A stretch of DNA of 64,000 nucleotides from Methylobacterium oxalidis (GTDB taxonomy: Bacteria > Pseudomonadota > Alphaproteobacteria > Rhizobiales > Beijerinckiaceae). This document shows, piece by piece, positions 48,015-58,954 of this stretch; the stretch's first letter is position 1, and the number at the start of each line of letters is the position of its first letter. Under the pieces are notes generated by a model, which saw nothing but the letters and a program-made list of their open reading frames with translations, searched no databases and was not told the origin of the DNA. The position numbers and the translations under genes were made by a program. The stretch is from the NCBI RefSeq assembly GCF_007992195.1, contig NZ_BJZU01000003.1, positions 1-64,000 of the forward strand. The letters are read 5' to 3'.

Positions 48015-48407
48015 TCATGGCCGCCGGGCCGGCGGCTGCGCGCCCGGGGGCTGCGGGTTCTGGGCAGGCGCGCCCTGGGCCGGGCGCGTGCGCTCGTAGC
48101 CAAGGCGGCAGCGGATCAGGAAGCGGCGCCGAGGGCCTCCGCGCAGGCCGCGCTGGTTCGAGACTCGATTGCAGGCCGCGTAGGAATTGCGCCGCCGCCG
48201 CTCGCCCACCCGCGGGGCGGCATTGCCCTGCGGCGCGGCTGCCGGCTGCGCCGCGGGCGCCGGGTTCGCGTTGCGCGCCGGCGCCGCTGCCGGCGGTTGC
48301 ACGGTCGGCTGCGCCGCCGCCGCGGGCCAGACGGCACAGGCCAGACCGACGAGGCCGAGACCGGCGACGTGCGCCAGCGCCGCGCGCTTCCAGACGATGA
48401 TTCTCAC
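48015..48407 (-). CDS. Small exported protein with PsiF-like Cys motif
   Basis: 130 residues from a GTG at 48407. A signal peptide (about 1-31) and a long Pro/Ala/Asn-rich stretch precede a compact C-terminal region YAACNRVSNQRGLRGGPRR followed by FLIRCRLGY, whose two Cys and spacing resemble the PsiF repeat. No function is established. The Pro/Ala tract makes the start less certain. Confidence 0.6.
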   Translation of the reverse strand: MRIIVWKRAALAHVAGLGLVGLACAVWPAAAAQPTVQPPAAAPARNANPAPAAQPAAAPQGNAAPRVGERRRRNSYAACNRVSNQRGLRGGPRRRFLIRCRLGYERTRPAQGAPAQNPQPPGAQPPARRP

Positions 48408-48591
48408 GGCCTCTCCGAGCGGCGGATGTCGCGGGTCCGCGAGTCGCTGATGCGGCCCGCAGCCGAGCGAGAGAATAAGGTGCCCGCCTGGAATGCCAAG
48501 GCGGCGTACGGGCACCGCGGCGGGCCTCGTCGTCGCGCCGCGGCAGGCGGTCGGCCGGCCTGCGGGCGCTGGAGGGGGCCGGACGGCCGGC

Positions 48592-50079
48592 TCAATCCTC
48601 TGGCGCCTCGACGATCGGGTCGTAGCGGGTGGCGTCGAAGCCCAGCAGGTTCCAACTCTGCGCCATGTGGGTCGGGAGCGGCGCCGTCACGTCGACCGGC
48701 CTGCCGGTGCGCGGATGCGGGATCACGATTCTGCGCGCGAGGAGGTGCAGGCGGTTCTGGATGCCGCCCGGCAGGGCCCAGTTCTCGACCGCGAAGTATT
48801 TCGGATCGCCGACGATCGGGTGCCCGATATGGGCGGCGTGCGCGCGAAGCTGGTGCGTCCGGCCCGTCACGGGCTTGAACGAGATCCAGGACACCTTCTG
48901 CGCCGCCTGGTCGATCACCGCGTAGTAGGTGAGCGCGTGGCTCGCCCCCTCCTCGCCGTGCTTGGCGATGCGCATGCGGGCATCCGCGTCGGTGGGCTCC
49001 TCCTTGGCGAGGTAGGTGGAGACGCGGCCCTGGCGCATCCGCGGCACGCCGGCCGTGAGCGCCCAGTAGACCTTGCGCGCCGCGCGCGAGCGGAAGCTCT
49101 TGGCGAGCGTCGCCGCCGCGAGACGCGTCTTGGCGACGATGAGGCAGCCCGCCGTGTCCTTGTCGAGGCGGTGGACGAGCCGCGGCTTCTGCCCGCCCGG
49201 CTCGGTCAGCGCGTCGAGCAGGCCGTCGACGTGGCGCACGGTGCCCGAGCCGCCCTGCACCGCGAGGCCGAACGGCTTGTTGAGCACCATCATGTCGGCG
49301 TCCTCGTAGAGGACGAGCGAGCGCAGGAAGGCGGCGTCGTCGCGGTCGCGGACGGCGCTGCGCGGGCGCTCGCCCGGCTGGTCGAGCTTGAGCGGCGGGA
49401 CGCGCACGCTCATGCCGGGCTCCAGCCGGTCTCCGGGCTTCGCGCGCTTGCCGTCCACCCGCAGCTCGCCCTTGCGGACGATGCTCTGGACGCGCGCGAA
49501 GGGAAGCTGGGGAAAGCGCGCGGTGAGGAAGCGGTCGATGCGCATGCCCGCCTCGTCCGCCTCGACGGTCAGGGTCTGGACGCCGCTCGCGAGCGTCGCG
49601 GTCGCCGCCTCCCGCTGCTGGCGGCGGGTCGGGGCGCCCGGCGGGGGCGCCTCGCGCGAGGGCTGGCGCCGCGGACCGCGCGCGGCGCGGACCTCCTCGG
49701 CGCGCTCCTCCCGTGGCGCCTGCCGCGGCGCCTGCGGGCGCTCGCCGCGCGATGTCGTCGAGCGCGGGCCGCGCGACGTTGTCTGGCGCTCGCCGCGCGG
49801 GCTGGCGGCGGAAGCGGCGCCGCCACGCTCGGGTCGCGCGCGGGCCGGCCGCTCGGCCGCGCCCTCGGACGAATCCCAGGGCGAGCGCTCGGAGACGTCC
49901 TCGCCGCGCAGGCGCGCGGCGCGCTGTGCGGCGTCGAGGGCGCTCGCCCGCGGACCGGTCCGCGCGCGCTCCGGCCGTTTCGGGGCGCCGGCGCGCGGCT
50001 TGCCCGGGCCGCCGGGGCCGCGGGCGCGGCCGGGCCCTCCGCCCTTCGGGCCGCCGCGATGGGGGGGCTTTCCTGTCAT
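48592..50079 (-). CDS. RluA/RluC-family 23S rRNA pseudouridine synthase
   Basis: 495 residues. The first 165 are a disordered, Arg/Gly/Pro-rich extension not found in E. coli RluC. An S4 RNA-binding domain (about 170-235) follows, then the synthase domain with the catalytic Asp in LVHRLDKDTAG, plus GRTHQLRAHAAHIGHPIVGDPKY. It should convert specific uridines in large-subunit rRNA; which ones cannot be read from sequence. Confidence 0.92.
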   Translation of the reverse strand: MTGKPPHRGGPKGGGPGRARGPGGPGKPRAGAPKRPERARTGPRASALDAAQRAARLRGEDVSERSPWDSSEGAAERPARARPERGGAASAASPRGERQTTSRGPRSTTSRGERPQAPRQAPREERAEEVRAARGPRRQPSREAPPPGAPTRRQQREAATATLASGVQTLTVEADEAGMRIDRFLTARFPQLPFARVQSIVRKGELRVDGKRAKPGDRLEPGMSVRVPPLKLDQPGERPRSAVRDRDDAAFLRSLVLYEDADMMVLNKPFGLAVQGGSGTVRHVDGLLDALTEPGGQKPRLVHRLDKDTAGCLIVAKTRLAAATLAKSFRSRAARKVYWALTAGVPRMRQGRVSTYLAKEEPTDADARMRIAKHGEEGASHALTYYAVIDQAAQKVSWISFKPVTGRTHQLRAHAAHIGHPIVGDPKYFAVENWALPGGIQNRLHLLARRIVIPHPRTGRPVDVTAPLPTHMAQSWNLLGFDATRYDPIVEAPED

Positions 50080-50216
50080 GGTCCTGCCGCTCGGGACGAG
50101 GCCGGTCTCGGCCTGAACCCTATCTCATTGCCGGGGCGCAGATTCTCCCCGCGGGGCGTCGCCGGCGCGGGGCGGGCTGATCTAGCACCCGTCCGCCACC
50201 GCGACAAACCGGAACC

Positions 50217-51461
50217 TCACGCCGCGCGCCGCGCCGCCTCCAGCGTCAGGCCGGTGCCGACCGAGCCGAAGGTGTCGCCCGCGACGACGCGGGCACGGGG
50301 CAGGCAGGCGGTGAGCGCGGCCCGCACGTGCGGCAACCCGGTCGAGCCGCCGGTGAGGAAGAGCGCGTCGATCGCCTCCGCCCCGACGCCGGCCTGCCGG
50401 AGGCAGCGCCCGACCCGCTCCGCGATGCGCCGCGCGAGGTCGCCCGTGTGGCGGACGAGCCCGTCCCGGTCGATCTCGGCGGCGAGCCCGCCCTCGACGA
50501 AGCCGAGCTCGAGCCGCGCCGTGCCGGTCTCGGAGGCCGCGATCTTGGCGGTCTCCACCGCCGTCGCGAGGCTGTGGCCGCGCTCGCCCTCGACCACGGC
50601 CTGCAGCCGCCCGAGGAGCTCGGGCCGGCCCGCGTCGCGCCGCGTCTCCTCGATTTCCCGCAGGGTCTTCGGGTTGTAGAGCCGGTTGATGCTCGACCAC
50701 GTGGCGAGGTCATGGAAATAGGCGTTCGGCACGGCGAGGTCACCCCGCCGCATCGGGCTGCCGAGGCCGAGGAGCGGCATCACGGTGCCGAGGCTGAGCA
50801 CCCGGTCGAAGTCGGTGCCGCCGATGCGCACGCCGTCGTTGGCGAGGATGTCGGCGGCCCGCTCCGCCCGCGCGTGGCGCTCCGGCGAGAGGCGGACGAT
50901 CGAGAAGTCCGAGGTGCCGCCGCCGATATCGGCGATGAGAGCGAGCTCCTCGCGCGCGATCCCCTGCTCGTAGTCGAGCGCCGCGGCGATCGGCTCGTAC
51001 TGGAACGAGACGTGCCGGAAGCCGATCGACTCGGCGATCTGGCGCAGCGCGTCCTCGGCCTTGCGGTCGCCCTCCGGGTCGTCGTCGACGAAGTGGACCG
51101 GGCGCCCGTGAACCACGCTATCGAGGGCAGAGCCGGTCTCCGCCTCGGCTCGCGCCTTCACGCCCGCGAGGTAGCGGGCGATGACGTCGCGGAAGCGCAG
51201 CCGCTGTCTCCCGACCGGGGTGGTCTCCTCGATGAGCGTGGAGCCGAGCACGGATTTGAGGCTGCGCATCAGCCGGCCCGGTACGCCCTCGACGTAGGCC
51301 GCCATCGCGGCGCGGCCGATCTCGGGCTCGCGACCGGGCGCGAAGAAGATCGCGCTCGGGATCGTGACGTGCTCGCCCTCCAGCCGGACGAGGCGCGGGC
51401 CGCCGCGCCAGCATCCGAGGGTGGTGTTCGACGTGCCGAAATCGAGGCCGCAGGCCGCCAT
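50217..51461 (-). CDS. yegD: Hsp70-family protein (YegD-like)
   Basis: 414 residues with only the nucleotide-binding domain of Hsp70: phosphate 1 GLDFGTSNTT (4-13), connect/phosphate 2 IADIGGGTSDFSIVRL and the adenosine motif LTGGSTGLPHV. The peptide-binding domain of DnaK is absent, as in E. coli YegD. No co-chaperone gene is near. Function undefined. Confidence 0.92.
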   Translation of the reverse strand: MAACGLDFGTSNTTLGCWRGGPRLVRLEGEHVTIPSAIFFAPGREPEIGRAAMAAYVEGVPGRLMRSLKSVLGSTLIEETTPVGRQRLRFRDVIARYLAGVKARAEAETGSALDSVVHGRPVHFVDDDPEGDRKAEDALRQIAESIGFRHVSFQYEPIAAALDYEQGIAREELALIADIGGGTSDFSIVRLSPERHARAERAADILANDGVRIGGTDFDRVLSLGTVMPLLGLGSPMRRGDLAVPNAYFHDLATWSSINRLYNPKTLREIEETRRDAGRPELLGRLQAVVEGERGHSLATAVETAKIAASETGTARLELGFVEGGLAAEIDRDGLVRHTGDLARRIAERVGRCLRQAGVGAEAIDALFLTGGSTGLPHVRAALTACLPRARVVAGDTFGSVGTGLTLEAARRAA

Positions 51462-51649
51462 CGGGGAAGCAACTCCGGCTGGGATCGGGGATCAATCGCG
51501 GGCCGGCCGGCCTAGCGGTTTGGCGCCCGCGCGTCTACGCCTTCCGTGCGCCGCGTCCCTGCCGCGATGTTCGAGCGCGCTGCGATCCGCCGACGACCCG
51601 AAGCCGCGCACCCTCGCATCGCACCCGCAAACCTCGGGCGTCGTGGGTT

Positions 51650-52816
51650 CTAGCGCCGGAAGACGGCGATCTGATTGCAATTCGTCAGCGTGAAGTGGAT
51701 GCCGGACGCCCGAAGCGCCGCGATCACGCGGTGGCGCGAGGCGGCGGACGGTGCCTCGGCATCCTCCTCCAGGCGCCGGGTCGTCGTATAGGAGAGACCG
51801 CTCGCGAGCGCCAGGTCCTGCATCGTCCAGCACAGGAGGGCGCGGGCCGCCCGGAGGTGGTGCCCCCGCACGGCCTGTTCCAGGCCGAGGAGCGCCCCGT
51901 CCCAGATCGGCGCGCCGGTTCCGGAGGCGGGCCTCGTGAAGTTGCTCCACTCCACGATCTTGCCCTGCGCGTTCCGAACCGGGACCATCACGGCCATGAG
52001 CCGCTCGCGCCGGCCATCGGCGAAGGGCACGAGTGGCGTCATCGAGTAGGCGGTTCCGGCTGTCCAGTTCTCGAAGCCGACGCTGCGCCAATGCTCGCGC
52101 TCCTCCGGTACGACGCGCATGTAGCCGTCGTCCACGAGTTCTTCCTGCGTGAACCCGGTGAGGGCGAGCAGTTCCGCCGGGTATTGAAACACGCCCTCGA
52201 CCGCCCGGGAGAACTGGAAGCAGCGGGTCTGCTCGAAGACGGCCCAGCGACGCCGGCGCTCGGCGGCCTGCGCCCGCGCCAAGCGGTCCTCCTCGGTCAC
52301 GTCGAGCACCGTGCCGGCGGCGCCGAGGGGCCGCCCCGTCGGTGAGATGTAGATCTCGCCCCGGGTCGACAGGAGGCGGATCGATCCGTCCGGGCGGATC
52401 GCTCGGACCCTGTGGTCGCGCAACAACCCCTCCCTCGAGACGTCAGCGACGGTCTCGATCTCGGCCCGATCCTCCGGGTGGACGAGGCTGAGAAACAGGG
52501 CGTAGCTCGGGCGTACGCTGCCCGGTTCGAGGCCGAGGATCCGATGCAGGCCGAGCGACCAGGTCTGGTTGCCGGAACCGAAGCACCAGCTCCAGGTTCC
52601 GGTGAGCCCGAGACCCTCCAGCATCCGAAGCATCTCGGACGACGAGAAGGCAAGGCGTGCAGCGTTCACCGCCCGGTCCCCTGCCGCATCGAGCGCTTCG
52701 AGGCGTGAACTGCGTACCGCGCGGCTCTGCGGAGGCTGATAGGGGATTGGCAGACCATAGCCAAAGTAATCACTCAGATTACGCGCGGGAGCACGCTTGC
52801 CCAGAGCCCGGGCCAT
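51650..52816 (-). CDS. PAS-domain protein with C-terminal XRE-like HTH
   Basis: 388 residues from the ATG at 52816 (an in-frame TTG at 52867 is an alternative). Two PAS domains (about 60-190 and 195-310, the first with a WCFGSG and W-S-L-G-L pattern) precede a C-terminal helix-turn-helix (about 325-385, LRAARALLCWTMQDLALASGLSYTTTRRLEE) of XRE type. This makes a soluble sensor-regulator with no kinase. The upstream DNA is strikingly AT-rich and carries nested inverted repeats, a likely autoregulatory site. The ligand is unknown. Confidence 0.82.
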   Translation of the reverse strand: MARALGKRAPARNLSDYFGYGLPIPYQPPQSRAVRSSRLEALDAAGDRAVNAARLAFSSSEMLRMLEGLGLTGTWSWCFGSGNQTWSLGLHRILGLEPGSVRPSYALFLSLVHPEDRAEIETVADVSREGLLRDHRVRAIRPDGSIRLLSTRGEIYISPTGRPLGAAGTVLDVTEEDRLARAQAAERRRRWAVFEQTRCFQFSRAVEGVFQYPAELLALTGFTQEELVDDGYMRVVPEEREHWRSVGFENWTAGTAYSMTPLVPFADGRRERLMAVMVPVRNAQGKIVEWSNFTRPASGTGAPIWDGALLGLEQAVRGHHLRAARALLCWTMQDLALASGLSYTTTRRLEEDAEAPSAASRHRVIAALRASGIHFTLTNCNQIAVFRR

Positions 52817-52826
52817 CGAACACCGC

Positions 52827-52866
52827 TGTCGGCAGGCGAGAAAATCACAGTGCAGTGATGCCGACA
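52827..52866. promoter_or_regulatory. Nested inverted repeats upstream of the PAS-HTH gene
   Basis: Outer repeat TGTCGGCA (52827-52834) / TGCCGACA (52859-52866) encloses ATCAC (52844-52848) / GTGAT (52855-52859). Its position just before the regulator's ATG fits an operator for self-regulation. Confidence 0.5.
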
Positions 52867-53000
52867 ATAGGATATTAATTTTTTATTTCTGCCCGAGAGC
52901 TTTTGATCGATCGTTTGAGCAAAATTATATCGTTCGCTTTCGTTCAAATTCCTGATGGATGCTGCGATCGCGATGATAATGATATAAATTCGTTCTTCTC
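52867..53000. other. AT-rich island in a GC-rich chromosome
   Basis: About 130 bases with runs such as TTAATTTTTTATTTC, AAAATTATAT and ATAATGATATAAATT, far less GC-rich than everything around. No ORF, no transposase remnant and no known RNA. Probably the promoter region of the PAS-HTH gene, possibly foreign DNA. Confidence 0.5.
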
Positions 53001-53096
53001 TGGCGCTCGCGGACGTGGGGTCGAGCGCGGGCCCGAGGCGTCGGGCCTGACCGTGACGGAGCGCGGGCCGCTCGTCCGCCAAGCGTTCCAGCCGAA

Positions 53097-53429
53097 TCAG
53101 AGCCAGCGCGGCAGCCAGAAGATGAGGCCTGCGGCGACGAGCCAGGCCGCCAGCGCGCCGAGGATGGCGAGGCGGTAATCGAGGCGGTCGCCGAGCCACC
53201 ACGCGGCGGCCAGGAACACGAGGTAGGCAGGGATCGTCTTGGCACCCGCGAGGCAAACCGCGCGGAAGCCCGCCGCATCGCCCTTCGCGCCGACCGCGAG
53301 CAGCGCGATGATCGCGAAGGTCGGCGCCAGCGGCAGGATGCCCGGGAGCACGTTGCCGCGCCGCGACGCGAGCACGATCGCCATCGTCACGAGGCCCCCG
53401 ACGAGCCCCTTCCAGAGGACGTCGATCAC
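53097..53429 (-). CDS. glpM: GlpM-family membrane protein
   Basis: 110 residues, mostly four hydrophobic segments, with the GlpM pattern: N-terminal KGLVGGLVTMAIVLASRRGN, LPLAPTFAII, and the central Y-L-V-F-L-A-A-A-W-W-L. In Pseudomonas, GlpM is linked to alginate production and glycerol metabolism by an unclear route. It starts with GTG overlapping the rarA stop by 4 bases. Confidence 0.8.
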   Translation of the reverse strand: MIDVLWKGLVGGLVTMAIVLASRRGNVLPGILPLAPTFAIIALLAVGAKGDAAGFRAVCLAGAKTIPAYLVFLAAAWWLGDRLDYRLAILGALAAWLVAAGLIFWLPRWL

Positions 53430-54757
53430 GCTTCCTCGTCCCGGCGCTGACCGCGCAAGCCCTCCCAGTGGGCGAGGCGGTCGGCGTAGCGGCTCTCCAT
53501 GCCTCGGTCCGTCGGCGCGTAGAAGTGCTGGCGGCCGAGGCGCTCCGGCCAGTAATCCTGGCCCGAGAAGGCGTCGGGCTCGTCGTGGTCGTATCGGTAG
53601 CCCTCGCCGTAGCCGAGCCGGCGCATGAGGTTCGTCGGCGCGTTGAGGATGGTGCGCGGCGGCGCGAGCGAGCCCGCCTCCTTGGCCACCCGCGTCGCCG
53701 CCTTGTAGGCCGTGTAGACGGCGTTCGATTTCGGCGCACAGGCGAGATAGATCGTGGCCTGCGCCAGCGCCAGTTCGCCCTCCGGGCTGCCCAGGAAGTC
53801 GAAGGCGTCCTTGGCGGCGTTGGCGACCGCGAGCGCGTGCGGGTCGGCGAGCCCGATATCCTCCACCGCCATCCGCACGAGGCGGCGTGCGATGAAGAGG
53901 CGGTCCTCGCCCCCGTCCAGCATGCGGCAGAGATAGTAGAGGGCCGCGTCCGGGTCCGAGCCGCGCACCGTCTTGTGGAGCGCGCTGATGAGATTGTAGT
54001 GGCCCTCCTGCGCCTTGTCGTAGATCGGCGCGCGGCGCTGGATGATCGCCTGCAGGGTCTCGGCGTCGATCGTCTCGCCGGGCCCGGCCGAGCGCCAGAC
54101 CTCCTCGGCGAGCGTGAGGGCGGCCCGCCCGTCCCCGTCCGCCATCCGCACCAGCACGCCGCGGGCCTCCTCGTCGAGGGGCAGCGCCCGGTCGGTCAGG
54201 GCCTCGGCCCGCACCAGCAGCTTGGCGACGGCCGCCTCGTCGAGGGCTCGGAACAGGAGCACGCGCGCCCGGGACAGGAGCGCGGCGTTGAGCTCGAAGG
54301 ACGGGTTCTCGGTGGTGGCGCCGACGAGCGTCACCGTGCCGTCCTCCATCACGGGCAGGAAGGCGTCGAGCTGGGCGCGGTTGAAGCGGTGGATCTCGTC
54401 GACGAAGAGCAGCGTCCCCTGCCCCGTCGCCCGCCGCTTGCGTGCGGCCTCGAACACCTTCCGCAGGTCGGGCAGGCCGGAGAAGATCGCCGAGATCTGC
54501 TCGAAATGCAGGCTCGTCTCGCGGGCGAGGAGGCGCGCCACGGTGGTCTTGCCGGTTCCGGGCGGCCCCCAGAAGACCAGCGAGCCGAGGCTGTTCGAGC
54601 GCAGCAGCCGCGTCAGCGCCCCGTCGGGTCCGGTCAGGTGCTCCTGCCCCACCACCTCGGCGAGGGTCTGCGGTCGCAGGCGGTCGGCGAGGGGGCGCGG
54701 GGCATCGGAGCGCTGCGCGTCCGTCTCGATCCCGGCCGAGGCGAAGAGGTCTGACAT
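53426..54757 (-). CDS. rarA: Replication-associated recombination ATPase RarA (MgsA)
   Basis: AAA+ ATPase, the bacterial Mgs1/WRNIP1 homologue, acting at stalled replication forks. 443 residues from the ATG at 54757; Walker A GPPGTGKT (64-71), Walker B FVDEIHRF, sensor 1 GATTENPSF and the C-terminal family region ([13 protein letters not shown]). Length usual. Coupled to downstream glpM by a 4-base overlap and divergent from htpX. Confidence 0.95.
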   Translation of the reverse strand: MSDLFASAGIETDAQRSDAPRPLADRLRPQTLAEVVGQEHLTGPDGALTRLLRSNSLGSLVFWGPPGTGKTTVARLLARETSLHFEQISAIFSGLPDLRKVFEAARKRRATGQGTLLFVDEIHRFNRAQLDAFLPVMEDGTVTLVGATTENPSFELNAALLSRARVLLFRALDEAAVAKLLVRAEALTDRALPLDEEARGVLVRMADGDGRAALTLAEEVWRSAGPGETIDAETLQAIIQRRAPIYDKAQEGHYNLISALHKTVRGSDPDAALYYLCRMLDGGEDRLFIARRLVRMAVEDIGLADPHALAVANAAKDAFDFLGSPEGELALAQATIYLACAPKSNAVYTAYKAATRVAKEAGSLAPPRTILNAPTNLMRRLGYGEGYRYDHDEPDAFSGQDYWPERLGRQHFYAPTDRGMESRYADRLAHWEGLRGQRRDEEA

Positions 54758-54904
54758 CGCGCCATCAACACCCCGGCCGCCCTCCTCCGCAAGCCCGCGG
54801 GCGGCGCGGTCCACCTGCGTTCGCGGCCGGGCCCGAAGCGGGGCCTTTCCGCCGGCCCTGCGCGATCCCACCTCAGGGGCGTCCGCCGCGGAGGCTCCCG
54901 ACCC

Positions 54905-55810
54905 ATGAACGTCCTCAAGACCGCGATGCTGCTCGCCGGCCTGACGGCCCTGTTCGGCGCGGTCGGGCTCGTGCTCGGCGGCGGCCGCGGCATGGCCGTC
55001 GCGCTCGGGGTCGCGGCGCTCACGAACCTCTACGCCTACTGGCGCTCGGACGCGCTGGCGCTCGCGGCGCACGACGCCCGCGAGGTCGATGCCCGGGCGG
55101 CGCCGGACCTTCACGCGATGGTGCGGGATCTCGCGGGCCGCGCCGGGCTGCCGATGCCCCGCGTCTACCTGATCGACAGCCCGCAGCCGAACGCCTTCGC
55201 CACCGGGCGCAACCCGCAGAACGCCGCCGTGGCCGCGACCACCGGCCTTCTGGCCGCCCTGAGCCGCGAGGAGGTCGCCGGGGTGATGGCGCACGAGCTT
55301 GCCCACATCAAGAACCGCGACACCCTCACCATGACGGTCTCGGCGACGCTCGCCGGCGCCATCGCGACGCTGGCACAGTTCGGCTTCCTGTTCGGCGGCC
55401 GGGGTGATTCGCGCCCCAACCCCCTCGTTATGATCGGCACCACGCTGCTCGCGCCGATCGCCGCGATGATCGTGCAGTTCGCGATCAGCCGCTCGCGGGA
55501 ATACGCCGCCGACCGGGAGGGCGGGCTGATCTGCGGCAACCCGCTCTGGCTGGCCTCGGCGCTCAGGCGGATCGAGGCGGGCGTCGCGCAGGTGCCGAGC
55601 CCGTCCGCGGAGAGCCACCCCGCCACCGCCCCGCTCTTCATCGTCAACCCGCTGTCGGGCCGGGGCATCGACAACCTGTTCTCGACGCACCCGGCCACCG
55701 CCAACCGGGTCGCGGCGCTCCAGCAGCTCGCCGGCGAGATCGGCGGCCTGGCAGCCCGGTCCGGCGGCTTCCGCGACGCCTCCCGGACCGGGCGCGGCCC
55801 CTGGGGTTGA
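54905..55810 (+). CDS. htpX: Membrane protease HtpX
   Basis: M48 zinc metalloprotease of the inner membrane that degrades misfolded membrane proteins together with FtsH. 301 residues with N-terminal membrane segments (about 5-45), the zinc motif H130-E131-L-A-H134, two further membrane segments (about 140-190) and the third ligand Glu in the SRSREYAAD motif. Stop and the converging degP stop lie 4 bases apart. Confidence 0.96.
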   Translation: MNVLKTAMLLAGLTALFGAVGLVLGGGRGMAVALGVAALTNLYAYWRSDALALAAHDAREVDARAAPDLHAMVRDLAGRAGLPMPRVYLIDSPQPNAFATGRNPQNAAVAATTGLLAALSREEVAGVMAHELAHIKNRDTLTMTVSATLAGAIATLAQFGFLFGGRGDSRPNPLVMIGTTLLAPIAAMIVQFAISRSREYAADREGGLICGNPLWLASALRRIEAGVAQVPSPSAESHPATAPLFIVNPLSGRGIDNLFSTHPATANRVAALQQLAGEIGGLAARSGGFRDASRTGRGPWG

Positions 55811-55814
55811 GGCC

Positions 55815-57272
<1,458 letters not shown>

Positions 57273-57373
57273 GCAGGGCTCCCGGATGGCAGGGGCCAGC
57301 CCCGACCCGCCTCGACCGGCACCGCGAGGCGGGCCGGGGCGCAGGGTCCAGGGCGGCTGTCCGGGGCTATTTA

Positions 57374-57392
57374 GCGCCGCCAATTGCGGCGC
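57374..57392. repeat. Inverted repeat upstream of degP
   Basis: GCGCCGC-CAATT-GCGGCGC, a perfect 7-bp inverted repeat about 100 bases before the degP start, directly next to CTATTTAG, which on the minus strand reads as a possible -10 (TAAATA). Could be an operator. Confidence 0.4.
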
Positions 57393-57446
57393 GCGAGAGT
57401 CTGGATCGCACCGCATCGAAGGATCGGGCGGCGAAAAGGCCAAGTG

Positions 57447-57466
57447 CCCGGGCGCTGGCGCCCGGG
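57447..57466. terminator. Hairpin downstream of the large phasin
   Basis: Perfect 9-bp stem CCCGGGCGC/GCGCCCGGG with a 2-base loop, 34 bases after the phasin stop on the minus strand; no U-tract. Confidence 0.5.
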
Positions 57467-57499
57467 ACGATCGCGCGGGAGGGCCGGACGGCCCCTCCG

Positions 57500-58345
57500 T
57501 CACTGCTTCGGCTGCTCGACCATCCGGCTCGCCTTGCGGGCGAGATCGCTCCAGCAGGTCAGCGAGGCGTCGGCGACGCGCTGCATCTCGGCCACCTGGA
57601 GCCGGATCAGGTCGGCCGGCGACTTCGCCGTGCCGAGCGCCTGGAGGTGGCTGATCGCCGCCGCGCTCTCGTTGCGGATGAAGGCGAGCACCGTCGCGTT
57701 CATGCCGCTGAGGTCGATGGTCGGCGCCGAGAGGCTGACGTTGAGGAACTCGAAGGGCAGCTTGCGCGAGGGCGGGGCGGCCTCGGCGGCCTTCCTGGCC
57801 TCCTTGCGGATCTCGGTGCGCACGGTCTCGGCGGCCTTCGCCGCCACGACGGGCGGGGACTTCTCGGCCAGGTCGACGGCGGCGTCGACCGCCTTCTTGG
57901 CGGCCTCGGCAGGAGGCGCCCCGACAGACTTCTCGACGCTCTGCACGACGGCCTTGGCCGCGAGCGTGGCCGGCGCGACGCTGTTGAGGAGCGCGGTCTC
58001 CGGCTTCTTCTCGGCGGCGGGCTTGGCGGCCGGCGGCTTCGCGGCGGCGGCCACCGTCTCGGCGGCCTTGGCCGGCGCGGGCGCGGCGGGCTTCGCCGGG
58101 GCGGCCGGCTTCTCCGGAGCGGCCTTGGCGGGCGCCTTCGGCGGCTCGACCGGCTTGGCGGCCGCGGCGGGCTTCGCCACCGGGGGCTTGGCTGCGGCCT
58201 CGACCTTCTTGGCCTCAGGCTTGGACTGCTCGTCCTTCGGCAGCGCGGACTTCACCGAACCCTTGTCCGTCGTCGCGCTCGCCACCGCTCGCGGCGCGCT
58301 GCGCCGGGCCGTGCGGGAAGGCTGCTGTGTACGCCGAGTCACCAT
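57500..58345 (-). CDS. Phasin-family protein with Lys/Pro/Ala repeat linker
   Basis: 281 residues. The N-terminal 130 are basic and low-complexity, made of repeated KPAAPAKPA-like units; the C-terminal part (about 190-281) is an amphipathic helical phasin domain (FLNVSLSAPTIDLSGMNATVLAFIRNE onward). Phasins coat polyhydroxybutyrate granules. The basic linker resembles histone-like granule proteins that bind DNA (PhaM/PhaF-like), which could link granules to the nucleoid; that is inference. Confidence 0.85.
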   Translation of the reverse strand: MVTRRTQQPSRTARRSAPRAVASATTDKGSVKSALPKDEQSKPEAKKVEAAAKPPVAKPAAAAKPVEPPKAPAKAAPEKPAAPAKPAAPAPAKAAETVAAAAKPPAAKPAAEKKPETALLNSVAPATLAAKAVVQSVEKSVGAPPAEAAKKAVDAAVDLAEKSPPVVAAKAAETVRTEIRKEARKAAEAAPPSRKLPFEFLNVSLSAPTIDLSGMNATVLAFIRNESAAAISHLQALGTAKSPADLIRLQVAEMQRVADASLTCWSDLARKASRMVEQPKQ

Positions 58346-58523
58346 GTCTCTCCTCTCCTAAACCCTGCGACCCCCGCCTCCGCGCTCCGGGAGCGGAAGG
58401 GCCGACGTCAGCCTCCGGCCGACCAAGTCACGGGGCCTCGTCGAGGCGATTCGAGGTTGTACCCGCCCGGTCGAGCGGGGTCGTGGCCCGGCCCGGCGGG
58501 AGCCGGGCCGGTCGCGTCCGCGA

Positions 58524-58877
58524 TCAGCGGGCGGCGTTCTGGGCGAGCGTGCCGAAATCCTTGGCCTGCGCCTGCAGCGTGGCGAACTGGCTGCGGATGA
58601 ACTCCGACTGCAGCTCGAAAGCCTCGCGGAGGTCCTTGGTGCGCACGAGCTTCTGAGCGAAGTCGAAGGTCGCGTTGGCGTTGGTCTGAGCGTGGTCGAA
58701 GCCCTTGGCGACGGCGGCCTGCATGGTCGACTGGAAGGTCTGGCTGGAAGACTGGACCTGATCGGTCGCCTTGAGGGCGTTGCTCATCAGCGTGCCGACC
58801 GCGGTGCGCGCCTGATCGACAGACTTCTCGGCGAAGTCGCGCAGCTCGCTCGGAATCTCGAAGGTCTGGGTCGTCAT
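58524..58877 (-). CDS. Phasin
   Basis: 117 residues, all helical and amphipathic, with the phasin pattern: MTTQTFEIP.ELRDFAEKSVDQAR, MQAAVAKGFDHAQTNANATFDFAQKL and EFIRSQFATLQAQ. Coats PHB granules and is typically abundant. A PhaR-type palindrome lies 63-77 bases upstream, indicating repression until polymer forms. The second phasin follows downstream after 178 bases. Confidence 0.93.
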   Translation of the reverse strand: MTTQTFEIPSELRDFAEKSVDQARTAVGTLMSNALKATDQVQSSSQTFQSTMQAAVAKGFDHAQTNANATFDFAQKLVRTKDLREAFELQSEFIRSQFATLQAQAKDFGTLAQNAAR

Positions 58878-58939
58878 GTCGTCTCCTCGCAGGTCTCGCG
58901 TCCTGGGCGGCGCACTCGGCCGCCGTCAACGACCGGACT

Positions 58940-58954
58940 TATGTTGCATTGCAG
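58940..58954. promoter_or_regulatory. PhaR-type operator upstream of the phasin
   Basis: TGTTGC-ATT-GCAGCA, a near-perfect 15-bp inverted repeat (one mismatch) with a TGC-N3-GCA core, the kind of site bound by the granule-sensing repressor PhaR, at a promoter-like distance from the phasin start. Confidence 0.6.
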
